Assembly: GCA_029935255.1 (NCBI GenBank)
Contig: JAOZKS010000036.1
Location: 1 to 12,797, forward strand
Reading direction: 5' to 3'
Length of the DNA: 12,797 nucleotides
Source: Pontiella sp.
GTDB lineage: Bacteria; Verrucomicrobiota; Kiritimatiellia; Kiritimatiellales; Pontiellaceae
The position numbers and the translations under genes were made by a program. The notes beneath the pieces were generated by a model. That model saw only the letters and a list, made by a program, of their open reading frames with translations. It was not told the origin of the DNA and did not search any database. This document shows, piece by piece, positions 1 to 6,665 of the stretch (positions within the stretch are counted from its first letter, which is position 1; each line of letters starts with the position of its first letter).

Positions 1-690
1 GTTTGCCACATCCCATGCATAGGCATCGAATACGGCGACTTCCACGGATTGGACGCTTTGATTAACCACTTCGCCCCATGTCACTCCATCGGTGTCGTAG
101 GTAATACCTTTGTTGATAATGCTGAAGACATCGCCAAAATCCTGGAATTTCCAGTGATCGTCTTTTTGAATCCAGTTGCTCATTTTTCCGGCATGACCAA
201 CCAGCAGGCGAGTGTTGGAAATATCCTTGGTTTCGAGCTGAACCGCTTCGATCGAGCGGGCTTTCTGCCGGAAGTCGTCTGCGCGGAAAACCTCGCCGTT
301 ATTAATTTTTCGGCCAACGAGTACCGTGGAGTTCGAAAGCCCCAGCGCCCCGAAGTTATAGCGGGCCCATCCTTCATTGAGGACATTGATCTCGTCGTTG
401 GCGAGGATGCCTGTATTGTTGTTTTCGTAGATTTCTCCCGCATAGTTATACGCCAGACCCGCATCGAATCCGGCCAGTTCCGGGGTGGTGTAGCCGAGTA
501 CAATACCGAGGGTGGAGTTGGCGCCATTGGCCCCTGCGCTTTCAAAATCACGGTACATGCTGAGCGACTGGATGCGGCCGGAGACGGTGCCGTAGCCTTG
601 GTCGTTGAGCGGTTTCATGACGCTTTCCGCCTGCGTGGTAGCGGTTAGCACAATTAGATTAAGTATACATAGTGTAAGTATTTTTTTCAT
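1..690 (-). CDS. OprD-family outer-membrane porin, 3' end cut by window
   Basis: Open from the ATG at 690 to the window edge (230 codons, no stop), so the C-terminal half is missing. The ATG follows AGGAAGG at a good distance. Residues 1-21 form a Sec signal peptide ending TTQA. The mature part reads like the N-terminal half of a 16-strand OprD/Opr porin of the Campylobacterota type: an SGRIQSLSMYRDF stretch near residue 38, then a GYTTPELAGFDAGLAYNY strand pair, then GWARYNFGAL...VLVGRKIN, and ADDFRQKARSIEAVQLETKDI followed by LLVGHAGKMSNW. Strands alternate polar and apolar residues as in beta-barrels. Known OprD relatives let carboxylates, amino acids or peptides diffuse through the outer membrane. 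It lies 68 bp downstream of an ActP-like symporter on the same strand, so a shared carboxylate substrate is likely (inference). Family call fairly sure, substrate unknown. Confidence 0.75.
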   Translation of the reverse strand, partial: MKKILTLCILNLIVLTATTQAESVMKPLNDQGYGTVSGRIQSLSMYRDFESAGANGANSTLGIVLGYTTPELAGFDAGLAYNYAGEIYENNNTGILANDEINVLNEGWARYNFGALGLSNSTVLVGRKINNGEVFRADDFRQKARSIEAVQLETKDISNTRLLVGHAGKMSNWIQKDDHWKFQDFGDVFSIINKGITYDTDGVTWGEVVNQSVQSVEVAVFDAYAWDVAN

Positions 691-706
691 ATCTATTTTC
701 CTTCCT

Positions 707-740
707 AAAAAAAGAACAGGCCGGATTTCGCGCCGGCCTG
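707..740 (-). terminator. Intrinsic terminator after symporter gene
   Basis: On the minus strand a perfect 8-bp stem, CAGGCCGG / CCGGCCTG (740-733 and 724-717), closes an 8-base loop and is followed by TTC and seven Ts (713-707). It lies 19 bases past the symporter stop. The T-tract directly touches the AGGAAGG ribosome binding site of the porin, so transcripts reaching the porin must read through it or start within the symporter gene. Confidence 0.85.
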
Positions 741-758
741 GTCAGGTACGGGTTTGGG

Positions 759-2630
759 TCAGTCGATGTATTTAAGGCCTTCGTTGTCCTTCTGGGTCAT
801 GAGCGAAACGACCACCAGCACGATGAAGCTGAGCGGGATCGCGATGATGCCAGGGTTGTCGAGGCTATGTAGTGCAGAGGCTTTGTCGAGGCCGTACTGC
901 GCATACATGCTCGGCGAGGAGAGGATGATTCCTAAAGCGGAAACCATGCCGACACCGATCGACCAGGCAATGCCTTTGGCGGTGGTCTTTTTCCAGAAGA
1001 GCAGCATGATGATCGACGGCAGGTTGGCCGATGCCGCCACCGCGAACGCCCAGCCCACGAGGAAGGATACATTCATGCCTTTGAAGAGAATCCCCAGAAT
1101 CACGGCGATGATCCCGACGACAACTGCCGTCAACTTTCCGGCTTTCACTTTTTGGGTGTCGGTCATTTTGATGTTCATGTAGTTATCCATCAGGTCGTGC
1201 GCCACGGCACCGGATGCGGCAACGATCAGACCGGAAACGGTTCCAAGCACAGTTGCGAACGCAATTGCGGAGATGATGGAGAAGAGCACGATCCCGAAGG
1301 CTTTTGCTAAGAGCGGAGCGGACATGTTTCCGCTTTCCACGTCGATCACACCCATCGTCATCGCGCCGAAGCCGAGGAAGAGGGTGAGGATGTAGAAGAA
1401 CCCGATGGATCCGATCGCCACGATGGTCGATTTACGCGCATCGCGCTGCGAGGGAACCGTGTAGTAGCGAATCAGAATATGCGGTAGCGAAGCCGTTCCG
1501 CAGAAGAGCGCGAGCATGAGCGAGATAAAATTCAGCTTGCCGATCGGGGTCTTGGTCTTGAATTTTTGACCGGGAATCAGCAGGTCGGATCCTTTGGTGG
1601 TTTCCGGGCAGAAGACCTTTACGTGGTCGCCGTTGTCGTCGAACTTGGCAATCTTACTCTTTGGGTAGCGAACCACTTCGGAGCGGTCGATCGAGGCGAA
1701 ATATTGGAACACACCCACTTTTCCGGTTTCCGTAATTTCGTTCCCTTCTTCGTCTTTCAATGAGGAGAGGTAACCCACCGATTTAAACTTGTTGTCCGTT
1801 TTCGGTGCGCCGTTGTAGAGCGTTTCGCCTTTCGCCGTGATGGTTTTGGACTGTGCCTCTTCGAGCTGGTCGCCGCGAACGATCCACCAGTTGAAAAGGC
1901 CGTCTTTTTCAACCTTCACAAAGGTTTGGTCGTGGTAGTCCACGGTGGCCGCCGCCGTGACGCTGGAGGCTTCGATGGTCTGTGGATCAAACGTCTCGGG
2001 CCGTAGTTCGGTGGAGAGGCCTTTGTTCAGCACCATCACGGAAATGACGGTGGAGAAGATGATCAGCAGGCCGCCCTTGAGGAACTGGACGTAGGTGGTG
2101 GAGGTCATCCCGGCCGTCGCCACGATGGTAATCACGATTGCACCGACCATAATGACGCCAACCCAGTGGGGTAGTCCCAGAAGCGGGGTGACAAGCACCC
2201 CCGCGCCGACCATCTGCGGGATCAGGTAGAACAGCGAAACCGCCAGCGTACTGATGGCCGCCATGAGCTGAATGCCCTTGGAGTTAAACTTGGCATCGAG
2301 TGCGTCGGTGAAGGTATATTTACCGAGGCGTTTCATGGGTTCCGCCACCACGAAGAGGGCGACAATCCAGCCAGCGAGATAGCCGATGGAATAGAGGAAC
2401 CCATCATAGCCCATGGTGGCGATCAGGCCGCAGATTCCGAGGAACGAGGCGGCGGAGAGGTAGTCGCCGGCAAAGGCGATGCCGTTGACGAACCAGTGGA
2501 TGTTGCCGCCGGCGGCGAAGTAGCCTTCGGCCGATTTGGCTTTGCGGGCGAAGAAGAACGACATGCCGAGCACGAAGCCGACAAAGGCCAGGAAGATGGC
2601 GATGGCGATGGGGTTGGCGATATAATTCAT
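759..2630 (-). CDS. ActP-like sodium:solute (acetate/carboxylate) symporter
   Basis: A 623-residue inner-membrane transporter of the sodium:solute symporter family (SLC5 type), closest in character to acetate permease ActP. Matching landmarks are YFAAGGNIHWFVNG (37-50), GDYLSAASFLG (55-65), GYDGFLYSIGYLAGW (74-88), the LIPQMVGAG helix (136-144), GTASLPHILIRYYTV (378-392) and the AFATVLGTVSGL helix further on. E. coli ActP has about 549 residues. The extra length here sits in one hydrophilic stretch, about residues 202-365, between two transmembrane helices where ActP has a loop of about 45. The start overlaps the stop of the upstream DUF485 gene as ATGA, the usual arrangement for yjcH-actP pairs. 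Likely role: sodium-coupled uptake of acetate or a similar short carboxylate. Family sure, exact substrate not. Confidence 0.9.
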   Translation of the reverse strand: MNYIANPIAIAIFLAFVGFVLGMSFFFARKAKSAEGYFAAGGNIHWFVNGIAFAGDYLSAASFLGICGLIATMGYDGFLYSIGYLAGWIVALFVVAEPMKRLGKYTFTDALDAKFNSKGIQLMAAISTLAVSLFYLIPQMVGAGVLVTPLLGLPHWVGVIMVGAIVITIVATAGMTSTTYVQFLKGGLLIIFSTVISVMVLNKGLSTELRPETFDPQTIEASSVTAAATVDYHDQTFVKVEKDGLFNWWIVRGDQLEEAQSKTITAKGETLYNGAPKTDNKFKSVGYLSSLKDEEGNEITETGKVGVFQYFASIDRSEVVRYPKSKIAKFDDNGDHVKVFCPETTKGSDLLIPGQKFKTKTPIGKLNFISLMLALFCGTASLPHILIRYYTVPSQRDARKSTIVAIGSIGFFYILTLFLGFGAMTMGVIDVESGNMSAPLLAKAFGIVLFSIISAIAFATVLGTVSGLIVAASGAVAHDLMDNYMNIKMTDTQKVKAGKLTAVVVGIIAVILGILFKGMNVSFLVGWAFAVAASANLPSIIMLLFWKKTTAKGIAWSIGVGMVSALGIILSSPSMYAQYGLDKASALHSLDNPGIIAIPLSFIVLVVVSLMTQKDNEGLKYID

Positions 2631-2914
2631 TGTTTTGCCTCCCCTTCTTTGTTCATCTCATCTTCTTTCTTGGTGCAAAGATGGTTGTAGATCAGACCGA
2701 GGATGATGGCGAAAACGATCAGCGCCAGTCCATACATAATTGCGAGATTGGTTCCGGCGAACACCTTTATTTTCATGCTTTCTGTCGCGAATACAGCGAT
2801 TCCGACGAAGCCTGCATAAATAACGAAATACAAAAAGAAGAGCTTGATGCCAAGCTTGGCCTTCCATTCGGACGCAGCGTCCTTCTCCGCCTTGGCGGCT
2901 GGTTCATGTAACAT
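2627..2914 (-). CDS. DUF485 (YjcH-like) small inner-membrane protein
   Basis: A 95-residue protein with a charged N-terminus and two transmembrane helices, about residues 22-44 and 55-77. The second carries the family signature GTNLAIMYGLALIVFA...LIYNHLC, and LFFLYFVIYAGFVGI in the first also fits DUF485. In E. coli the relative YjcH is encoded directly before actP. Here the last bases overlap the symporter start by four (ATGA), implying translational coupling. The exact role of DUF485 proteins is not established; they are thought to accompany the transporter in the membrane. The ATG at 2914 is preceded by AAGGGG, a good ribosome binding site. No convincing -35/-10 pair was found for this operon in the divergent 168-bp spacer upstream. 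Confidence 0.88.
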   Translation of the reverse strand: MLHEPAAKAEKDAASEWKAKLGIKLFFLYFVIYAGFVGIAVFATESMKIKVFAGTNLAIMYGLALIVFAIILGLIYNHLCTKKEDEMNKEGEAKQ

Positions 2915-3035
2915 GATGATTCCCCTTCATTGTGGTTGATTCACGAAAAAATATCAGAGATGTCTATCAAACCTTTCCGGGTTCTCCAACCTATTTAATG
3001 ATGAAAACACGTATAGGCCATAGGCATAAATGTTT

Positions 3036-3061
3036 GCCGGATAATACATTGTTTTTCCGGC
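3036..3061. repeat. Inverted repeat in divergent spacer, possible operator
   Basis: GCCGGA (3036-3041) and TCCGGC (3056-3061) form a perfect 6-bp inverted repeat with a 14-base spacer, in the 168-bp region between the transport operon and the protease gene. It overlaps the suggested -35 box of the protease. A regulator site is possible, but the arms are short and chance is not excluded. Confidence 0.3.
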
Positions 3062-3076
3062 CTTGGTCGTTATCTT
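3049..3076 (+). promoter_or_regulatory. Candidate promoter of the S8 protease, leaderless
   Basis: TTGTTT (3049-3054), a 16-base spacer and TATCTT (3071-3076) fit a sigma-70 type promoter. The -10 box ends only six bases before the protease ATG at 3083, so transcription would start at or next to the start codon. There is no ribosome binding site before that ATG, which agrees with a leaderless mRNA. Confidence 0.45.
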
Positions 3077-3082
3077 CAGACC

Positions 3083-4378
3083 ATGAGATTTTTTCCCTTC
3101 CTCGGATTCCTGCTTCTGCCGCTGCTTGTATCAGCGGCATCCCTGCGCATGGAAGGCGAACGAGCGTGGCTGGAGGCCGATGGCACACCGCTTCCCAAGG
3201 TGCTTCAGCTATTCGAGCAGCGGGGGGTCGAGGTGTTAATTGATCCGTCGCTCGAACTCCACCGCATTACCGGGGAATGGGAAAACACGCGGGTTGAGCG
3301 GCTGATCCAGCAGCTGGTGAGCCCGCACAGCTATCTGCTCTCTTGGCAAAAAATAGAAAGTCCCCTCGGCGAGCTTTATCAAATAGCCTCTCTCCGAATT
3401 TTTTCAGACGGCAACGCATCGGCGGCCCAGCCGTTGTCGTCCAAGAGCCGGGTGCTGGATGTGGTCGAAGGCAAGAACGGAATAAAGTATATCCGCAGCG
3501 AAATTATGGTGGGGTTTGGCGCGGACTCCGATATCGATGACTTGAAGGCCTTCCTGCGCAAGGTTGGGGGTACGGTGGTTGAGGTGATCGACCCGCCGGG
3601 AATCTATCGCATCAAGCTCAACGACGGGATCTCGGTCGAGGACGCACTGGCGATTGCGCTGGCACACAAGGGTATTGAGGCCGCAGAGCCCAACCTTGCA
3701 TTCCCAAGCATTGGAAATGATTTAGTTCCATTTACGGGATCGGGGCTGGGCATGAACCTGAACCTTCAACCCGGCGAAAGGGCCATCGCGGTATTCGACT
3801 CCGGCCTTGATCCGCAGTATGCCAACCACCAGCTCATCCGCGGAACCTTCGATGCGTTGAACCCTTCGGCTGAGATCAGCGATCCAACGGGACACGGTAC
3901 GCTGACCGCGATGATTGCATCGGGCGCCATTACTCCGCTGGGGGCTGAAGCTTCCGAGGTCGGGGTTCCGGTTCTGGCCATACGAACGTTTGATGAAAAT
4001 GGGTATACGAGTAGTGAGATCCTGATGCGCGCGCTCGAATATGCCGTCAACTCCGGGGTGGATATCATCAGCATGAGCTGGGGCTCCGAAGTGGATAGTC
4101 GCTTTATGGAAATCGCCATGAATTATGCCGCGCAAAACGGAATCACCCTCTATGCCTCGGCCGGCAACGAACCCACTGGAATCCCGATTTATCCGGCGGG
4201 CTACGATTCCGTTATCGCTGTGGGCGGATTGAATGCGGATGGCACCCAGTGGGAAAATTCCAACCATGGTGATTTTGTCGAAACATACGAACCGGCTCAG
4301 GCCAATTTTGGCGGAAAGTCCTATGCCGGAACCTCGATCTCCAGCCCCTACGCCGCCTCTAAAGCCGCTCGGAAATAG
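3083..4378 (+). CDS. Exported subtilisin-like (S8) serine protease, short C-terminus
   Basis: A 431-residue exported endopeptidase. Residues 1-19 are a signal peptide (hydrophobic FPFLGFLLLPLLVSA). Residues about 25-90 look like an STN/secretin-type module (LPKVLQLFEQRGVEVLIDPSLE). Residues about 138-204 resemble the pro-domain of fervidolysin-type subtilases (IMVGFGADSDIDDLKAFL...GIEAAEPN). The catalytic domain follows with all key residues: Asp239 in AVFDSGLD, His271 in DPTGHGTLTA, oxyanion Asn362 in SAGNEP and Ser418 in AGTSISSP. The protein stops 13 residues after the serine, whereas subtilases usually need some tens more residues to finish the core. No continuation appears in the other frames, and the nadK promoter begins at once. 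It may be a naturally short form or a truncated gene. Targets unknown. Confidence 0.85.
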   Translation: MRFFPFLGFLLLPLLVSAASLRMEGERAWLEADGTPLPKVLQLFEQRGVEVLIDPSLELHRITGEWENTRVERLIQQLVSPHSYLLSWQKIESPLGELYQIASLRIFSDGNASAAQPLSSKSRVLDVVEGKNGIKYIRSEIMVGFGADSDIDDLKAFLRKVGGTVVEVIDPPGIYRIKLNDGISVEDALAIALAHKGIEAAEPNLAFPSIGNDLVPFTGSGLGMNLNLQPGERAIAVFDSGLDPQYANHQLIRGTFDALNPSAEISDPTGHGTLTAMIASGAITPLGAEASEVGVPVLAIRTFDENGYTSSEILMRALEYAVNSGVDIISMSWGSEVDSRFMEIAMNYAAQNGITLYASAGNEPTGIPIYPAGYDSVIAVGGLNADGTQWENSNHGDFVETYEPAQANFGGKSYAGTSISSPYAASKAARK

Positions 4379-4381
4379 GCC

Positions 4382-4396
4382 TTCCAAGGCTTGGAA
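4382..4396. repeat. Palindrome TTCCAAGGCTTGGAA at nadK promoter
   Basis: Seven-base arms TTCCAAG and CTTGGAA around one central base, four bases after the protease stop. The right half provides the TTGGAA -35 box of nadK. The same frame TTCCA-N5-TGGAA recurs at 5795 and 8753. It could be an operator or a dispersed genome motif; the binding protein is unknown. Confidence 0.55.
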
Positions 4397-4419
4397 AGTC
4401 CGCAGACGCTTCCTATACT
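4391..4419 (+). promoter_or_regulatory. Candidate nadK promoter, leaderless
   Basis: TTGGAA (4391-4396), an exact 17-base spacer and TATACT (4414-4419) make a good sigma-70 type promoter. The -10 box ends seven bases before the ATG at 4427, so the transcript should start at about the first codon. No Shine-Dalgarno sequence is present. The -35 box is half of the TTCCAAGGCTTGGAA palindrome, so a protein bound there would block RNA polymerase. Confidence 0.6.
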
Positions 4420-4426
4420 TCACGCC

Positions 4427-5287
4427 ATGAAAAAGATTGGAGTCATTGTAAACACAAAGCGCCCGCGGGCCGAAGGTATATTGGGCGAGTTGCGGCGGTT
4501 GGCGGAAGAATACGGGTTCATGCTCTATGCGGAGGATGCTGCGATGGCCGAAGCGTTGGGCGCGGAGCAGATTCCGGTCGGCGACTTTGGCCGGAAAGTC
4601 GATTTAGCGCTGGCGCTCGGCGGCGACGGTACGGTGCTCTACACCGCCCGGGCATTGCAGGGTTCCGGGGTTCCCATCATGGGAATCAATTTGGGGAGTC
4701 TCGGGTTTCTCACGAGTGTGGGCGACACGGAGATGGCTCGGGCCATGGAAGCGATTGCAACTTCCCGGGTTAAAGTTTCCGAACGCATTGCGGCGGAGTG
4801 CCGGATTTTTCAGGACGGAAATTTTATGGGGGAAACGTTTTCCTTGAATGATGTGGTGCTGGGCTGGGGCGCGTCGTCGCGTATTGTCACCCTCAAGCTT
4901 TTGATCGACGGGGAGCAGGTTGGCACATTCATGTGCGATGGCATGATGGTTTCCACTCCGACGGGCAGTACGGGCCATTCGCTTTCTGCGGGCGGCCCCA
5001 TTCTGCATCCCGGTGTCGGCGGGTTTGGGATTAACATCATCTGTCCGCATACGCTTGGCTCGCGGCCACTCGTGGTTCCGAACACCAGCTTGATCGAGAT
5101 CGAGGTGGTGAACGCGGCCAAGGAACTGATTCTTTCAATCGATGGGCAGGATGAATACAAGGTGCGGCGGGGCGGTCGGATCGAAATTCGCAAGAGTGCG
5201 GATCAAGTCAGGTTCTTACAACTCCCGGAGCACAGCTATTTCTCGGTGCTCGCGCAGAAACTCCACTGGCGCGGTTCAAACCTTTAG
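4427..5287 (+). CDS. nadK: NAD kinase
   Basis: A cytosolic enzyme of 286 residues that phosphorylates NAD to NADP, the normal length for bacterial NadK. Seen motifs: GGDGT at 65-69 (phosphate binding and catalytic Asp67), GINLGSLGFL at 87-95, the NDVV version of the NAD-contacting NE/D motif at 141-144, TPTGSTGHSLSAGGPI at 178-192 (the usual TPTGSTAYSLSAGGP with A-Y changed to G-H) and SIDGQ at 237-241. I chose the ATG at 4427 (MKKIGVIVN), where the family normally begins, over an in-frame TTG at 4391. That TTG lies inside the promoter palindrome and would add 12 residues unlike the family. It has its own apparent promoter and may be cotranscribed with the VanZ-like gene 85 bp downstream. Confidence 0.95.
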   Translation: MKKIGVIVNTKRPRAEGILGELRRLAEEYGFMLYAEDAAMAEALGAEQIPVGDFGRKVDLALALGGDGTVLYTARALQGSGVPIMGINLGSLGFLTSVGDTEMARAMEAIATSRVKVSERIAAECRIFQDGNFMGETFSLNDVVLGWGASSRIVTLKLLIDGEQVGTFMCDGMMVSTPTGSTGHSLSAGGPILHPGVGGFGINIICPHTLGSRPLVVPNTSLIEIEVVNAAKELILSIDGQDEYKVRRGGRIEIRKSADQVRFLQLPEHSYFSVLAQKLHWRGSNL

Positions 5288-5372
5288 GATACGACTTGCC
5301 GGATGGCGGCTTTGCAGCTCAGGATAAGTTCTAGGCTGTCGGAGGGATGAAACCCTCGAAGTTCAACTAAGA

Positions 5373-6527
5373 ATGAAGCAGACATTGGTGAGGCGGATGG
5401 AAGATTGGAGATCAAAATTAAAACTGCGCATGCCTGTGCTTGCATTATTAGCCGTGAGTGTTTTGTTTTGGACGAACTATGATCGCTACGAACCGACGGG
5501 CCCTGCATTACTGGATTCGCCGGAGTTGACCGAGGGAACAGATCTCCGGGGTGAGGTATCTGAAAACGCGGGCCGTTTTGTCCTGAATGTTCCAAAAGGG
5601 GGAACGTCGGCACGCATCAACTTTCGCCTTCCTCCCACCACCGACTATGAATATATCCGGGTGCGCGGGCGCATCCGGGTGGAGGATGTTGTGGTCGGAA
5701 AGCATCCGTGGAGCTGTGCCCGGCTGTTGGTCACGCAGTATGATGCAAACGATAAATGGATTCCCGGCCACCACGGGTTGGTGGCGGAAAGCGGTTCCAG
5801 GGATTGGAAAAGACACGAGGATGAGTTTGAAATCATGCCGACGGCAAAGCGAGCGGTAGTCTCGTTGCATCAGTCCGGCCTTGAAGGCTTGGCGGAGTTC
5901 GATGGAATTACGGCACAGCCTGTGCGGATCCGCGCGTCGTTTACGGGCTGGCGTCTTTTGTTTGTTGTTCTTTGGGTTGTGGCCGCGATGGTCTATTTCC
6001 CCCGTTGCCGCTTGAACCGCCGGAAACTTAGGTTGCTGATCCTGCTGAATGCCATGGCGATTCTGGTTGGCACACTGATGCCCGGTCATTGGATCGGCAA
6101 CACGGCGGATCAGGTGAAGGTGGTGTGGGAGAAATCGAGGGCATCCGCCCCGGTGAATAAAGACCTCCGGCCGGCCACGGCGATAGCAACGAAGAAAACA
6201 GCGACCGAAAAACCGCAAATGGATCGCTTCAGCCAGATTGTTGGCAATGCGCACCGTGTGGGGCACTTTGCGCTGTTCTCCTCGCTCTGCTTCCTCGTCT
6301 ACCTCTCTGCCGCACTGGAACGGCAGCATCCGATCTATTTCTTAAAGGTGGGATTTGATATTCTTCTTTTTGCAGTTGTCACCGAGTCGCTCCAGTTTTT
6401 GACCCTTGATCGAACGCCGGGTTGGTGGGGCTTAATACTCGACATCTATGGCATGGTGACGGCGCTGGCGATCTTTCTTATCGTACTTCCGCTCCTCCGT
6501 CGATACGGGGGGTCGGAGTCGGGTTAG
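5373..6527 (+). CDS. VanZ-like membrane protein with extracytoplasmic beta-sandwich domain
   Basis: A 384-residue protein in three parts. A single transmembrane helix (about 19-34) leads to a soluble domain of about 150 residues (45-190). That domain has the look of a galactose-binding-like beta-sandwich as in carbohydrate-binding modules, with a typical ending: DWKRHEDEFEIMP then AVVSLHQSGLEGLAEFDGI. Further helices lie at about 193-210 and 220-236. After a charged loop comes a VanZ-like C-terminal region: HRVGHFALFSSLCFLVYL (294-311), ESLQFLTLDR (338-347) and LDIYGMVTALAIFL (356-369). VanZ-like proteins occur in teicoplanin resistance but mostly beside surface-polysaccharide genes, and their activity is unclear. 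A role in envelope glycan handling is inference. The ATG at 5373 has no good ribosome binding site; an in-frame stop at 5325 bounds the start. Confidence 0.7.
   Translation: MKQTLVRRMEDWRSKLKLRMPVLALLAVSVLFWTNYDRYEPTGPALLDSPELTEGTDLRGEVSENAGRFVLNVPKGGTSARINFRLPPTTDYEYIRVRGRIRVEDVVVGKHPWSCARLLVTQYDANDKWIPGHHGLVAESGSRDWKRHEDEFEIMPTAKRAVVSLHQSGLEGLAEFDGITAQPVRIRASFTGWRLLFVVLWVVAAMVYFPRCRLNRRKLRLLILLNAMAILVGTLMPGHWIGNTADQVKVVWEKSRASAPVNKDLRPATAIATKKTATEKPQMDRFSQIVGNAHRVGHFALFSSLCFLVYLSAALERQHPIYFLKVGFDILLFAVVTESLQFLTLDRTPGWWGLILDIYGMVTALAIFLIVLPLLRRYGGSESG
5795..5809. repeat. TTCCA-N5-TGGAA motif copy inside VanZ-like gene
   Basis: TTCCAGGGATTGGAA, the same 5-5-5 layout as the nadK promoter palindrome, here within the coding sequence at codons for GSRDWK. 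It may be a chance match imposed by coding, or a dispersed site. Confidence 0.35.
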
Positions 6528-6556
6528 GGATTTGACTTGTTCAAAGCGCGCTTTTG

Positions 6557-6586
6557 CCAATGCGGTCCATTACGCGGACAAATTGG
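6557..6586. repeat. Hairpin-forming inverted repeat between convergent genes
   Basis: The 138-bp spacer between the VanZ-like and DA1-like genes (6528-6665) holds a nested inverted repeat. CCAAT and GTCC (6557-6568) pair with GGAC and ATTGG (6576-6586) across a 7-base loop and a small internal bulge. A perfect AAAGCGCGCTTT palindrome lies just left (6543-6554) and CCAATTGG just right (6594-6601). No T-tract follows on either strand, so a factor-independent terminator is not shown. It may mark the transcript ends of the two converging genes. Confidence 0.35.
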
Positions 6587-6665
6587 TTCAACCCCAATTG
6601 GAGTTTCGCATCATGAAAAAGAAACTCATCCCGATTCTTGGACCGGACTGCGAAGTGCCTGAAAT

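Noticed and set aside
49..648. Plus-strand 199-codon open frame over the porin
   Set aside because: The minus strand encodes a porin with signal peptide, RBS and family motifs; the plus frame has no RBS or recognisable features.
3722..4423. Minus-strand 233-codon open frame across the protease gene
   Set aside because: It is antisense to a clear subtilase with catalytic motifs; its translation is low-complexity and has no family features.
5347..5370. Seven-codon reading frame MKPSKFN before the VanZ-like gene, as a leader peptide
   Set aside because: The GGAGGG directly touches its ATG, too close for initiation, and nothing indicates attenuation; the GAGGG/CCCTC hairpin there is short and lacks a T-tract.
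5508..6329. Minus-strand 273-codon open frame across the VanZ-like gene
   Set aside because: Its translation is rich in His, Arg and Pro, without domains, as expected from an antisense shadow of GC-rich coding DNA.
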